This document shows, one piece after another, positions 7,578 through 16,706 of a stretch of 64,000 nucleotides of DNA (the stretch's first letter is position 1; each line of letters begins with the position of its first letter). The notes below the pieces were generated by a model that made no database searches, had not been told where the DNA came from, and saw nothing but the letters and a program-made list of their open reading frames with translations. Made by a program: the position numbers and the translations under genes. Origin of the DNA: DASXUL01 sp036504855 (GTDB lineage Bacteria; Armatimonadota; DTGP01; JAKQQT01); NCBI GenBank assembly GCA_036504855.1, contig DASXUL010000122.1:27202-91201 (forward strand), given 5' to 3'.

Positions 7578-10241
7578 ATGACGGAACTGGCGAAAGCCTA
7601 CGAACCCAAGGCCGTGGAGGCCAAATGGCTGGAGATCTGGAACAACGGCGGCTACTTCCATGCCGAAGTAGACGAAACGCGAAAGCCGTACTGCCTCACC
7701 ATCCCGCCCCCCAATGTCACGGGTGAACTGCACCTCGGGCACGGCCTCCAGCACAGCATCCACGACACGCTCATCCGCTGGAAGCGCATGAGCGGGTTCA
7801 ACACGCTCTGCGTGCCGGGGACCGACCACGCCAGCATCAGCACCACCATCAAGGTGCGCGATTCGCTGCGCGCTCGGGGAATCGACCCGGCCGCCATCGG
7901 TCGCGAGAAGTTCTTGGAGCACGCCTGGGCCTGGAAAGAGGAGTACGGCGGCAAGATCATCAACCAGCTCAAGGCGTTGGGGTGTTCCTATGACTGGCGC
8001 CGCGAACGTTTCACCATGGATGCCGGCTACTCCCGCGCGGTGACTACGTCGTTCGTGCGCCTCTACCAGGAAGGCTATATCTATCGCGGCAAGCGCGTGG
8101 TGAACTGGTGCGTAACCGACCGAACGACGCTCTCCGACCTGGAAGTGGAGCACGCGGACGAGACGTCCAGCCTCTGGCATCTGCGCTACCCGCTCTCCGA
8201 CGGTTCCGGCTCCGTGGTGGTGGCGACAACGCGCCCCGAGACGATGCTGGGCGATACCGCCGTGGCCGTGAACAGCCGCGACCCTCGCTGGAACGGGCTC
8301 ATCGGAAAGACCGTGCGCCTGCCGCTGATGGATCGCGACATCCCGGTGATCGCGGATGACATCCTCGTGGACCCCGAGTTCGGCACCGGAGTGGTGAAGG
8401 TGACGCCCGCTCATGACCCCAACGACTTCCAGTCCGGCATGCGCAACAACCTGCCGCAGGTCGTTGTCATCGGCCTCGACGGCCATATGACGGAGGAAGC
8501 CGGCCCGTACGCCGGCCTGGACCGTTTCGAGGCGCGCGAACGCATCGTGAAGGACCTTGAGGCGCTGGGCCTGCTGGCGGATGTGCAGGATTACACCCAC
8601 AGCGTGGGCCATTGCGCCCGCTGCCAGACGATCATTGAGCCGCTGCCGCTGGACCAGTGGTGGTGCCGCGAGAAGGATCTGGCCCTGCGCACCCTGAACG
8701 TGATCAGGGAAGGGGAAGTTCAGTATTTCCCGGACCGCTTCGCCGGCATGACGGAGCAGTGGATCGAGAACCTGCGTGACTGGAACATATCACGCCAGCT
8801 CTGGTGGGGCCATCGCATTCCGGCGTGGTTCTGCCAGGACTGCGGCGAGGTGACCGTGCAGATGGAGGCGCCGGATGGGTGCCCGAAGTGCGGCGGCGCC
8901 GTCAAGCAGGACGCGGATACGCTGGACACCTGGTTTTCGTCGGCCCTTTGGCCGATGGCGGTGCTCGGCTGGCCGGACGACACGCCGGATCTGAAGTACT
9001 TTTACCCGACGAACCTGATGATCACGGCGCGCGACATCCTGTACCTGTGGATCGCTCGCATGGTCTCAATGAGCGAGCACTACCGCGACCAGATCCCATA
9101 CAACGACGTGTACGTGCACGCCACCATCCAGGCCACGGACGGCCGGAGGATGAGCAAGAGCCTGGGCACCGGCGTGGACCCGCTGGAGATGATCGAGAAG
9201 TACGGCACCGACGCCACGCGGCTGGGCCTGCTGTTCATGGCGGCGAAGGGACAGGATGTGCGGTTCAATGAGAGCCGCATGCAGGAGAGCCGGAACTTTG
9301 CCAACAAGCTGTGGAACGCCACGCGATTCGTGCTCATGAACGTGGATGACGGGTTCACCCACCCGGCCTTCGACGGCGGATTCGACCCGCTTCGCATTGA
9401 GGGACTGAATTCCGGTGACGCCTGGATCATCAGCCGCCTGGCCGCAACCACCGAGGCCGTGGCCGCGAGCCTGGACGCCTATAACTTCGATGACGCCGGG
9501 CGCGCCCTGTACGAGTTTGTGTGGAACGAGTTCTGCGACTGGTACGTGGAGATGGCGAAACCGCGCCTTCAGGGCGAGGAGAAGGCGACGGCGCAGGCGG
9601 TGCTGGTAGGGGTGCTGGAGCATACCCTGCGCCTGCTGCACCCCTTCATGCCGTTCCTCACTGAAGAGCTCTACGAGGCGATCCGCAACGCTGCCCCGGC
9701 CTGCGCGGCGAAGACGCCCGTGATTGTGGCGCCTTACCCGCAGTACAACCCGGCCTGGCGCAACGTGGATGCCGAAACGCAGATGACGGAGGCGTTCGGA
9801 GTGGTGGATGCGTTGCGTTCCGTGCGCGCCGCCTTGAACGTGCCGCCCGGCCATCCGATAACCGCCCACATTGTGCCGCGAGACACTACCGGAGACAGGC
9901 TGAAAGACGCGGCGTGGATCATCCGGCGTCTCGCCCGCGCCGAGGTAACGTTCAACGCCGAGCGCCCGGAGAAGGCGTGGCCGGCGGGCGCCCCGGCCGC
10001 GGACGTGTTTGTGCCGGTGGAAGGTCTCCTGGATGTGTCCGCCGCCAGTGCGAAGGCGAACAAAGATCTTGCGGCGGTGGAGAAGGATTTGGCCCGCACG
10101 CGGGGCAAGCTGGGTAACGAGGCCTTCGTCGGGAAAGCGCCGGAGGCGGTCATCGAGAAAGAGCGCGAGATCGAGCGCGAACTGGCGGGCAAACAGGCGT
10201 CCCTCAACGAGCGCCTGGCTCTGCTGAACAGCCTCGCCTAG
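7578..10241 (+). CDS. valS: Valyl-tRNA synthetase
   Basis: An 887-residue class I aminoacyl-tRNA synthetase of normal length that charges tRNA-Val. The HIGH motif reads HLGH (residues about 52-55, after PPNVTGE). The KMSKS loop reads RMSKS (about 525-529). The central CP1 editing domain carries the expected TTRPETMLGD segment. Cysteine pairs CARC and CQDC/CPKC suggest bound zinc. The last 65 residues form the heptad-like coiled coil characteristic of ValRS (LDVSAASAKANKDLAAVEKD onward). ATG 7578 follows a GAGGA ribosome site. I found no T-box leader in the short gap before it. Confidence 0.97.
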   Translation: MTELAKAYEPKAVEAKWLEIWNNGGYFHAEVDETRKPYCLTIPPPNVTGELHLGHGLQHSIHDTLIRWKRMSGFNTLCVPGTDHASISTTIKVRDSLRARGIDPAAIGREKFLEHAWAWKEEYGGKIINQLKALGCSYDWRRERFTMDAGYSRAVTTSFVRLYQEGYIYRGKRVVNWCVTDRTTLSDLEVEHADETSSLWHLRYPLSDGSGSVVVATTRPETMLGDTAVAVNSRDPRWNGLIGKTVRLPLMDRDIPVIADDILVDPEFGTGVVKVTPAHDPNDFQSGMRNNLPQVVVIGLDGHMTEEAGPYAGLDRFEARERIVKDLEALGLLADVQDYTHSVGHCARCQTIIEPLPLDQWWCREKDLALRTLNVIREGEVQYFPDRFAGMTEQWIENLRDWNISRQLWWGHRIPAWFCQDCGEVTVQMEAPDGCPKCGGAVKQDADTLDTWFSSALWPMAVLGWPDDTPDLKYFYPTNLMITARDILYLWIARMVSMSEHYRDQIPYNDVYVHATIQATDGRRMSKSLGTGVDPLEMIEKYGTDATRLGLLFMAAKGQDVRFNESRMQESRNFANKLWNATRFVLMNVDDGFTHPAFDGGFDPLRIEGLNSGDAWIISRLAATTEAVAASLDAYNFDDAGRALYEFVWNEFCDWYVEMAKPRLQGEEKATAQAVLVGVLEHTLRLLHPFMPFLTEELYEAIRNAAPACAAKTPVIVAPYPQYNPAWRNVDAETQMTEAFGVVDALRSVRAALNVPPGHPITAHIVPRDTTGDRLKDAAWIIRRLARAEVTFNAERPEKAWPAGAPAADVFVPVEGLLDVSAASAKANKDLAAVEKDLARTRGKLGNEAFVGKAPEAVIEKEREIERELAGKQASLNERLALLNSLA

Positions 10242-10271
10242 GATGGTCCCGCCGGTCAGCGCTGGCGGCCC

Positions 10272-10284
10272 TATAATGCCATCG
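10272..10284 (+). promoter_or_regulatory. TATAAT box placed for a leaderless folC transcript
   Basis: A perfect TATAAT at 10272-10277 is followed by six bases and then the GTG start of folC at 10284. Transcription starting 6-7 nt past the -10 box would begin at or next to the start codon. There is no Shine-Dalgarno sequence and no good -35 box. The pth gene in this window has the same layout (TATCCT, six bases, GTG). Confidence 0.5.
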
Positions 10285-11582
10285 TGAGTTATGAAGAGGC
10301 AGCGGAGTATTTTGCGTCGTTGCAGGCCTTCGGATGGCGGCTCGACCTGAGCCGCATGGAGGCCCTGTGCGATCGGCTTGGGCGGCCCGAGCGGGCGTTC
10401 AAGGTTGTGCACGTGGCCGGCACCAACGGCAAGGGCAGCACCACGGCCATGGTCGCCGCCATCCTGGCGCACGCCGGGTTCCGGGTGGGCTCGTATTTCT
10501 CCCCATACGTCTTCAACCTGCGCGAACGCGTGATGCTGGCGCAGCCCGGCGAACCGCCGCTGATGATCCCCGAGGCGGATTTCGCCCGCATCCTCACGGA
10601 GTTGCGGCCGCACATAGAGGCCGTAGCCGCCGATGAGAGCGTGGGCCAGCCCACCGAGTTCGAGGTCAAGACCATGCTGGCCCTGCTCTACTTCCGCGAA
10701 CAGGGGGCCGATTGGGCCGTTCTGGAGACGGGCCTGGGCGGGCGGCTGGATGCCACAAACGTGTGCCGTCCGGAAGCGTGCGTAATCACCAACATCGGGC
10801 TCGACCACACCGAGCGCCTCGGCGACACGCTGGAAGCCATTGCCGGCGAAAAGGCCGGCATCATCAAGCGCGGCGCGGCGGTGCTCACCGGGGCTGAGGA
10901 GCCGGCGCTCTCCGTCATCCGCGCCGCCTACGAGGAGCGCGGCGGCGCGGAATGGGGTCGAGTCTGGCAGGGTTCCGGCGGGGTTCCGCTAGCAGAGCAG
11001 TGCATCAACGGATCGGCTGCGAGATGGCGCTCGGCGATCGACGCGCTTCCCGGGCCGAGCTACCAGAGGATGAATGCCGCGCTGGCTGAGATAACCGCGG
11101 AAGCGTTGCGCCACCGCGGGCTGCGCCTCCCAGACGCCGCCATCGAACGGGGAGTCCGATGCGCCAGCCTGCCCGGCCGTTTCCAGGTTGTGCGCAACGA
11201 TCCCCATGTGATTCTGGACGGAGCGCACAACCGTGAGGCGGCCGCGGCGCTGGCGTCTTCCCTGAGCACAGCATTTGGGGAGCGGAAGAAGATCCTGGTG
11301 ATCGGCATGATGGGCCGTCACGCCGTTGATGGCGTCATGGCGGAACTCGCGCCGTTGGCCGCAAGCATCATCGCCACGGAGCCAACGAATGAGCGGCGCC
11401 TTCCGGCCGAGCGCGTCGCGGAGGAAGCCGCCAGACATGGCCTCGACGCCCCGGTGGTGAGGCCGCCGATGGAAGCGTTGCGGCGCGCCCTCGAGCTTGC
11501 CTCACCCGAGGACGTGGTGGTCGTCACTGGCTCGTTCTACACGGTCGGGGAGATCGACGTGGCCGCCCTGGAGGCCGCGTAG
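10284..11582 (+). CDS. folC: Bifunctional folylpolyglutamate/dihydrofolate synthase
   Basis: A 432-residue Mur-ligase-like enzyme. The P-loop VAGTNGKGST lies at residues 44-53. The family's YFSPYVFNLRER, TEFEVKTMLAL, VLETGLGGRLDATNV and ITNIGLDHTERLG motifs follow in order. The C-terminal domain includes VILDGAHNREAA. It adds glutamate to folates using ATP, and in many bacteria also makes dihydrofolate from dihydropteroate. The start is GTG 10284; no in-frame ATG lies nearby. The stop TAG (10580-style overlap at 11580-11582) shares a base with the GTG of tgt, so the two are translationally coupled. Confidence 0.93.
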   Translation: MSYEEAAEYFASLQAFGWRLDLSRMEALCDRLGRPERAFKVVHVAGTNGKGSTTAMVAAILAHAGFRVGSYFSPYVFNLRERVMLAQPGEPPLMIPEADFARILTELRPHIEAVAADESVGQPTEFEVKTMLALLYFREQGADWAVLETGLGGRLDATNVCRPEACVITNIGLDHTERLGDTLEAIAGEKAGIIKRGAAVLTGAEEPALSVIRAAYEERGGAEWGRVWQGSGGVPLAEQCINGSAARWRSAIDALPGPSYQRMNAALAEITAEALRHRGLRLPDAAIERGVRCASLPGRFQVVRNDPHVILDGAHNREAAAALASSLSTAFGERKKILVIGMMGRHAVDGVMAELAPLAASIIATEPTNERRLPAERVAEEAARHGLDAPVVRPPMEALRRALELASPEDVVVVTGSFYTVGEIDVAALEAA

Positions 11583-12712
11583 TGCCGTTCTCGTTCGCTG
11601 TCACCCATGAAGACCCCAAGAGCCGTGCCAGAACGGGGATGCTGGACTTGGGGCGCGGCGCATTCCCGACGCCCGTGTTCATGCCTGTGGGCACGCGCGG
11701 CACGGTGAAGGCGATGACGCAGGGGGAACTGGAAGACATCGGCTTCCCGATCATCCTCGGCAACACTTACCACCTGGCGATGCGGCCCGGCCCGGACTTC
11801 CTGGAGCGCGCAGGCGGCCTGCACCGCTTCATGGGCTGGAACCGCTCCATCCTGACCGATTCCGGGGGCTATCAGGTCTTCTCACTGGCGAAGATCCGCA
11901 AGATCACCGATGCCGGCGTGGACTTCCGCAGCGTCATTGACGGGGAGAAGATGCACTTCGACCCCGAGACCGTGATGGACATCGAGCGCAAGATCGGCGC
12001 GGACATCATCATGGCCTTCGACGAATGCCCGCCCCATCCCTGCAGCCTCGAAGATACGCGCGTCGCCACGGAGCGCACCCATCGCTGGGCCGAGCGGTGC
12101 GTGGCCCATTGGCGAGAGCACGGGCGTCCCAACATCCAGAACCTGTTTCCCATCGTTCAGGGCGGCGTGTATGAGGATCTGCGCCGCGAGTCTGCGCAGT
12201 TCATCGGCGCCTTGGATACGCCGGGCGTGGCCGTCGGCGGCGTATCGGTGGGGGAGCCCAGCGAGGAGATGCTGCGCGCCGAGGAGAATACCGTTCCCTA
12301 CCTGCCGCCGCACAAGCCGCGCTACCTGATGGGCCTGGGCCAGCCCGAAGACATCCTGGAAGCGGTGGAGCGCGGCTTCGATATGTTCGATTGCGTGTTG
12401 CCGACCCGCTGCGGCCGCAACGGCACCGCATATACGAGCGTCGGGCGCCTGAACCTGAAGAGCGCGCGCTTTGCGGAGCATTTCGGCCCGCTGGATGAAG
12501 CCTGCGCCTGCCGAGTGTGCGAACGCTATTCGGCCGCTTATATTCGGCACCTGGTGAAGAGCGACGAGATACTGGGGTCGCGGTTGCTGACGTACCACAA
12601 CCTGGCGTATTACCACGCCCTGATGGCCGGCATCCGCTCCGCCATTGCGGAGGACCGGTTCGCCGCGTTCAAGCGCGACGCGTTAGCCGCCCTCGCCACG
12701 CGCGGCCGGTAA
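11582..12712 (+). CDS. tgt: Queuine tRNA-ribosyltransferase
   Basis: A 376-residue TGT of normal length. It exchanges guanine 34 for the queuosine precursor in tRNAs with GUN anticodons. The general-acid Asp lies in ILTDSGGYQVFSL and the nucleophilic Asp in MFDCVLPTR. The substrate-pocket GGVSVGEP and MGLGQPEDIL motifs are present. The zinc site near the C terminus reads CACRVC, then H in YIRHL. GTG 11582 overlaps the folC stop by one base (TAGTG). No other queuosine genes are visible nearby. The call is firm. Confidence 0.96.
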   Translation: MPFSFAVTHEDPKSRARTGMLDLGRGAFPTPVFMPVGTRGTVKAMTQGELEDIGFPIILGNTYHLAMRPGPDFLERAGGLHRFMGWNRSILTDSGGYQVFSLAKIRKITDAGVDFRSVIDGEKMHFDPETVMDIERKIGADIIMAFDECPPHPCSLEDTRVATERTHRWAERCVAHWREHGRPNIQNLFPIVQGGVYEDLRRESAQFIGALDTPGVAVGGVSVGEPSEEMLRAEENTVPYLPPHKPRYLMGLGQPEDILEAVERGFDMFDCVLPTRCGRNGTAYTSVGRLNLKSARFAEHFGPLDEACACRVCERYSAAYIRHLVKSDEILGSRLLTYHNLAYYHALMAGIRSAIAEDRFAAFKRDALAALATRGR

Positions 12713-12723
12713 TCAACTGCCGG

Positions 12724-12752
12724 TTGACTTGGCGTCCATCGGCGAGTAAAGT
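12724..12752 (+). promoter_or_regulatory. Sigma70-type promoter of the truncated secD paralogue
   Basis: TTGACT (12724-12729), a 17-base spacer, then TAAAGT (12747-12752), followed by GCACG. The same arrangement and flanks recur before secDF at 13914-13942, showing that the promoter was duplicated with the gene. Confidence 0.7.
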
Positions 12753-12870
12753 GCACGAAGAACCTGCTTCCGATCGGGCGGTGTTTGACCGCGCGGCCCG
12801 GAGTTCCTGTGCTCCAGCCCGCGCCGTTCCGTGAAACCGTCCCCAACGCGCTTCGCACAAGGAGATAGCA

Positions 12871-13857
12871 TTGACACCGCTTCGCCGCAACACGTTGTAC
12901 CTGGCGTTGGTCCTCCTGGCCGTCTGCATCGGCGTGGTCTCCGGCCCGAGCGTCTCCCGGCGAATGGCCCTGAGGCAGGGCGGAGACCTGGTGGGCGGAG
13001 GCCCGGTTGTGCTGCAAATGGAGCAGAAACCGGGGGGGCCGGCGATCACGCAAGACGTTCAGCAGCAAGTTGTGTCGGTGTTGCAGAGCCGCGTAAATGC
13101 GCTTGGGGTGAGAGAGGCGCTGGTTCAGAAGAGGGGCGTCGACCAGGTTCTCGTGGAGTTGCCGCAAACGCCGGGAGCCTCGGCGGAGCAGCTACGCCGG
13201 CAGGTGGATCTGCTGATCGCGCCCGCCGCCCTGGAGTTCATCTGGCTGAAGGACTGCAAGGCCGGCGTGGGCGCGGGAGCCGCGGGAAACCCGTCGGGCC
13301 GCTATGAATACCTCGGCGGCAACCGGGTTCGCGATCTGGTCAGCCGCAAGATGCTGACGCCGGATGAGATCCGCACCAGAGTTCTCTACAAGGATCCGGC
13401 CCGCATTGTGATCACGGGCTCGCAGCTAAGGCCGGGCGGCGCCCGGGTGGACCTGGCGGGCGGACCCCGAGGCGGCATCGAGACCACGCTGGAGTTCAAC
13501 GATGAGGCGACCCAACGCTTCGCCGCCTTCACCCGCGGCCATGTTGGCGCCCTGCTGGCCATCGTACTGAACGGCGAAATCACCAGCGCGCCGCGAGTCT
13601 CAGGCGAAATCCCGGATGGGATGGCTCGCATTACGCAGAGCAACGCGAAAATTCAAGAGGCGCAAGAGCTGGCGGACCTGCTGAACGCCGGAGCCCTCCC
13701 GGCATCGCTGAGGAGGTTTCGGCCCAGTGACGTTAAGGCCTCGGGGGCCGGAAGCGCCATCCTGTTTGGGGTGGAGGGCGGTATGGTTGGCGTCGCGCTT
13801 TGCATCTTGCTCGCGTTGGTGGGCTATTCGCGTCGTCGCCCAACTCCCGCCGCATGA
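12871..13857 (+). CDS. Truncated SecD paralogue (first periplasmic domain only)
   Basis: A 328-residue protein that aligns almost without gaps to the first ~320 residues of the SecDF encoded next. Shared blocks include RNTLYL near the N terminus, QTPG, LEFIWLKDCK, EYLGGN, KMLTP, PGGARVDLA, ETTLEFNDE, GALLAIVLNGEITSAPR and AQEL. It keeps TM1, the large periplasmic P1 region and TM2, then ends with a basic tail (SRRRPTPAA). SecD TM3-6 and all of SecF are missing. The conserved GLDLAGG motif near TM1 is changed to GGDLVGG. TTG 12871 is the start: AAGGAG stands 6 nt upstream and the paralogue starts at the matching TTG. It may be a decaying duplicate or an accessory P1-domain protein. The intact frame, good ribosome site and conserved promoter favour expression. 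Confidence 0.85.
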   Translation: MTPLRRNTLYLALVLLAVCIGVVSGPSVSRRMALRQGGDLVGGGPVVLQMEQKPGGPAITQDVQQQVVSVLQSRVNALGVREALVQKRGVDQVLVELPQTPGASAEQLRRQVDLLIAPAALEFIWLKDCKAGVGAGAAGNPSGRYEYLGGNRVRDLVSRKMLTPDEIRTRVLYKDPARIVITGSQLRPGGARVDLAGGPRGGIETTLEFNDEATQRFAAFTRGHVGALLAIVLNGEITSAPRVSGEIPDGMARITQSNAKIQEAQELADLLNAGALPASLRRFRPSDVKASGAGSAILFGVEGGMVGVALCILLALVGYSRRRPTPAA

Positions 13858-13913
13858 CGCGGCGGCGCCGGGCGCCCGGTTCGCCGGTCGCGCGCGTGTA
13901 CGTGGGGTGTTGA

Positions 13914-13942
13914 TTGACTTGCCCCTCTCGGAATGGTAAAAT
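13914..13942 (+). promoter_or_regulatory. Sigma70-type promoter of secDF
   Basis: TTGACT (13914-13919), 17-base spacer, TAAAAT (13937-13942), then GCACGTGG. This is a near-consensus promoter with predicted start near 13949. It resembles the promoter of the upstream paralogue, including TTGACTTG at the -35 side and GCACG after the -10 box. Confidence 0.75.
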
Positions 13943-13955
13943 GCACGTGGAACCC

Positions 13956-13988
13956 CCCGCCTGGAATCGCCACACCGGGCGGGTTTTT
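13956..13988 (+). terminator. Terminator hairpin inside the secDF leader (candidate attenuator)
   Basis: A 9-bp stem with one G-T pair, CCCGCCTGG (13956-13964) with CCGGGCGGG (13975-13983), followed by TTTTT. It looks like a standard intrinsic terminator. However, it lies about 7 nt after the predicted start of the secDF transcript and 130 nt before the secDF start codon. It would stop transcripts from the promoter just upstream unless read-through is regulated. It could also stop transcription arriving from the paralogue. Confidence 0.7.
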
Positions 13989-14119
13989 GTTGAGCGGGCG
14001 ACACCCGCCGCTTCCGCGCATCACGGCCACGTTATCCCGTGGAACTGGCCGGTAACCCCCTTCTGTTGGACGGAAGCGTGGAACCGCGCCCGACACACGG
14101 CGTGGGTGAGGATTGTACA

Positions 14120-16684
14120 TTGAAATCGTTTTACCGCAACACGTTGTATCTGGTGCTGGCCCTTCTGGCCGTCTGCATCGCCGTCAACTTCTACCCGGAC
14201 CTCTCCAGGCAATTCCCGCTGAAGAAGGGTTTGGACCTGGCCGGCGGCACTCGCGCCGTGCTGCTCCTTGAGCCGAAGCCGGGCAGCCCGCCGATCACCT
14301 CGGATACGCAGCAGCAGGTTGTTGACGTGATGACGAAGCGCATCAATGCCTTCGGCGTCAAGGAACCGCTGATCCAGAAGAAGGGCGCCGACCAGATCCT
14401 CATCGAAATGCCGCAGACCCCCGGCACTTCACTGGAACAGCAGCGCCAGGAACTGGAAGACCTCATCGCGCCCGCCAACCTGGAGTTCATCTGGCTGAAG
14501 GACTGCAAGTCCGGTTACGGCGCGGAAGCGGCCGGCAACCCGACGGGCCAGTATGAGTACCTCGGCGGCAACCAGATTCGCGACGTGGTCAGCGGCAAGA
14601 TGCTGACCCCGGAAGAGATCAAGTCCAAGATCCTGTACGCCGATCGAGCCAACACCATCGTTACCGGCGCCGAACTGAAGCCGGGCGGAGCGCGGGTGGA
14701 CCTGGCGACCGGCCCCGGCGGCGGCGTTGAGACCACGCTGGAATTCAACGACGAAGGCGCCAAGCGGTTCGCTAGCTTCACGCGCGACAACATCGGCGCC
14801 CTGCTGGCGATCGTTTTGAACGGCGAGATCACCAGCGCTCCTCGCATCCAGAGCGAGATTCCGGATGGCAAGGGACGCATCACCCAGGGCAACGCCCAGG
14901 TGAAGCAGGCTCAGGAGTTGGCTAACCTGCTGAACTCCGGCGCCCTGCCGGTTCCTCTGCGCGAACTGCAATCCAGCACCGTGAAGGCGACCCTCGGCGA
15001 GAGCGCCGTCGGCCACGCGGTGAGGGGCGGCGTCATCGGAATCGCCCTCGTCATCCTCTTCATGCTCATCGTCTACTTCGTTCCCGGCGCCGTCGCTACC
15101 GTGGCGTTGATCTTCTACGCCGCCATCACGTTCACGCTCTTCCGCCTGCTTGGCGTAACGTTGACGCTGCCAGGCATCGCCGGCTTCATCCTCAGCATCG
15201 GTATGGCGGTAGACGCCAACATCCTGATCTTCGAGCGGATGAAGGAAGAGATGCGCGCGGGCCGCACGCTGCACGCCGCGGTGGACGCCGGGTTCGACCG
15301 CGCGTGGACGTCGATCCGCGACAGCAACATCGCCACGTTGATCACTTGTTTCGTTCTCTTCACCTTCGGCACCGGCCCCATCAAGGGCTTCGCCGTAGTG
15401 CTGGCCCTGGGCGTGCTGGTGTCTCTGTTCACCGCCGTCACCGTGAGCCGCGCGCTTCTGCATGGCGTCGTGAACCAGGAATGGGCTCATAACCCGGCCC
15501 TGTTCAAGGTGGGCGCCATCACCGCGCCGCAGGCTCGCTGGAACGTGATGGGCCGCTCCAAGGTGTGGTGGACCATCAGCGCGTTGCTGATCGTCCTCGG
15601 TTGGTCCTTCAACGGTCTGCATCTTCAGCGTTACGGCACATTGGTTAGCAAGGGCATCGACTTTACCGGCGGCGCCATGTTGACCTACGCTCTGCCCTCC
15701 TCCGTGAAGGCATCCGACACGGACATCCAGCAGACCTTCGCCGGCGCCGGAATCCCGGAGGCCATCGTTCAGCGGACCGTTGAGCCCGGCGCCGCCGGGA
15801 AGGACCGCGAGGTCGTGAACGTGCGCACCAAGGTCATCACCGAGGTGCAGCGCAAGGCCGCCGATTCCGCCATGAAGGCGAAGTTCGCGGACCCGTCCAC
15901 CAAGGCAGCGGTTGAGGCGTTGGGGTTTGAGGCCGTCGGGCCGGTCATCAGCAAGGAGCTCACGTGGCAGGCCGTCAAGGCCATCTTTGTGGCCGCGTTC
16001 CTGATCATGCTCTACCTGGGCTACGCCTTCGGCCAGCACGGGTTCAAGGACGGCCTCTATTACGGCGCCGCCGCAACCGCATCGCTGCTCCACGATGTGA
16101 TGTTCATCTTCGGCTTCATGGGCTTCGCCGGCTACTTCCTGCACTGGGAAATGAGCAGCTTGTTCGTGACGGCCGCGTTGACCATCATCGGCTTCACCAA
16201 CCATGACACCATCGTCGTGTTCGACCGGATTCGCGAGAACATGAAGATCCATGGCAAGGAGTTGAAGTTCAACGACATTGCCGACCTGGCGATCATGCAG
16301 ACGTTCCACCGGAGCATGTACACGTCATTCACCGTCATCCTGACGCTTGCCGCGCTACTGTTCTTCGGCACCGCCGGCAGCCTGGACCTGAAGGTGTTCA
16401 CCAGCATTCTGCTGGTGGGCGTGATCTGCGGAACCTACAGCAGCATCTTCTTCGCTACGCCGGTTCTGGCCGTCATCGAGCGCAAGCGCGATGTGGCCCG
16501 CCTTGCCGCCGCCAACCGCAAGGTAACGGGGGGCGATACCAGATCGTTCGTCACTCCGAAGCCGCAGGCTCCCGCTGCATCCGCGCCGAGAGCCACAGAT
16601 CAAACGGCCTCCTCCGACGACACGGGCTTCGCCGCCAGGTCGAAGGCGCCGGGCGTGCCGAAGAAGACGAAGCGCCGCTTCTAG
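14120..16684 (+). CDS. secDF: SecDF fusion, protein-translocase auxiliary subunit
   Basis: An 854-residue fusion of SecD and SecF, which use the proton gradient to help Sec-exported chains leave the translocon. The SecD half (residues 1-~450) has TM1, the P1 domain, and the LSIGMAVDANILIFERMKEE and FTFGTGPIKGFAVVLALG motifs. The SecF half (from about 470) has TGGAMLTY, SLLHDVMFIFGFMGF and HDTIVVFDRIREN, ending with a Lys/Arg-rich tail. The SecF motif normally read as GYSINDTIVVFDR is GFTNHDTIVVFDR here. TTG 14120 is chosen because GTGAGGA lies 8 nt upstream and the truncated paralogue begins at the equivalent TTG. The open frame extends 27 codons further without similarity. A strong terminator follows. 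Confidence 0.95.
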   Translation: MKSFYRNTLYLVLALLAVCIAVNFYPDLSRQFPLKKGLDLAGGTRAVLLLEPKPGSPPITSDTQQQVVDVMTKRINAFGVKEPLIQKKGADQILIEMPQTPGTSLEQQRQELEDLIAPANLEFIWLKDCKSGYGAEAAGNPTGQYEYLGGNQIRDVVSGKMLTPEEIKSKILYADRANTIVTGAELKPGGARVDLATGPGGGVETTLEFNDEGAKRFASFTRDNIGALLAIVLNGEITSAPRIQSEIPDGKGRITQGNAQVKQAQELANLLNSGALPVPLRELQSSTVKATLGESAVGHAVRGGVIGIALVILFMLIVYFVPGAVATVALIFYAAITFTLFRLLGVTLTLPGIAGFILSIGMAVDANILIFERMKEEMRAGRTLHAAVDAGFDRAWTSIRDSNIATLITCFVLFTFGTGPIKGFAVVLALGVLVSLFTAVTVSRALLHGVVNQEWAHNPALFKVGAITAPQARWNVMGRSKVWWTISALLIVLGWSFNGLHLQRYGTLVSKGIDFTGGAMLTYALPSSVKASDTDIQQTFAGAGIPEAIVQRTVEPGAAGKDREVVNVRTKVITEVQRKAADSAMKAKFADPSTKAAVEALGFEAVGPVISKELTWQAVKAIFVAAFLIMLYLGYAFGQHGFKDGLYYGAAATASLLHDVMFIFGFMGFAGYFLHWEMSSLFVTAALTIIGFTNHDTIVVFDRIRENMKIHGKELKFNDIADLAIMQTFHRSMYTSFTVILTLAALLFFGTAGSLDLKVFTSILLVGVICGTYSSIFFATPVLAVIERKRDVARLAAANRKVTGGDTRSFVTPKPQAPAASAPRATDQTASSDDTGFAARSKAPGVPKKTKRRF

Positions 16685-16706
16685 GGTGCGCACTCACTGA
16701 TTGGGG

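Noticed and set aside
9066..10808. 580-codon antisense frame across valS and folC
   Set aside because: It spans parts of two well-supported genes; composition is typical of a GC-driven shadow.
14429..16309. 626-codon open frame antisense to secDF
   Set aside because: High GC keeps the opposite strand open. The translation is His/Glu/Gly/Arg-biased with no family pattern, and the secDF frame has clear motifs throughout.
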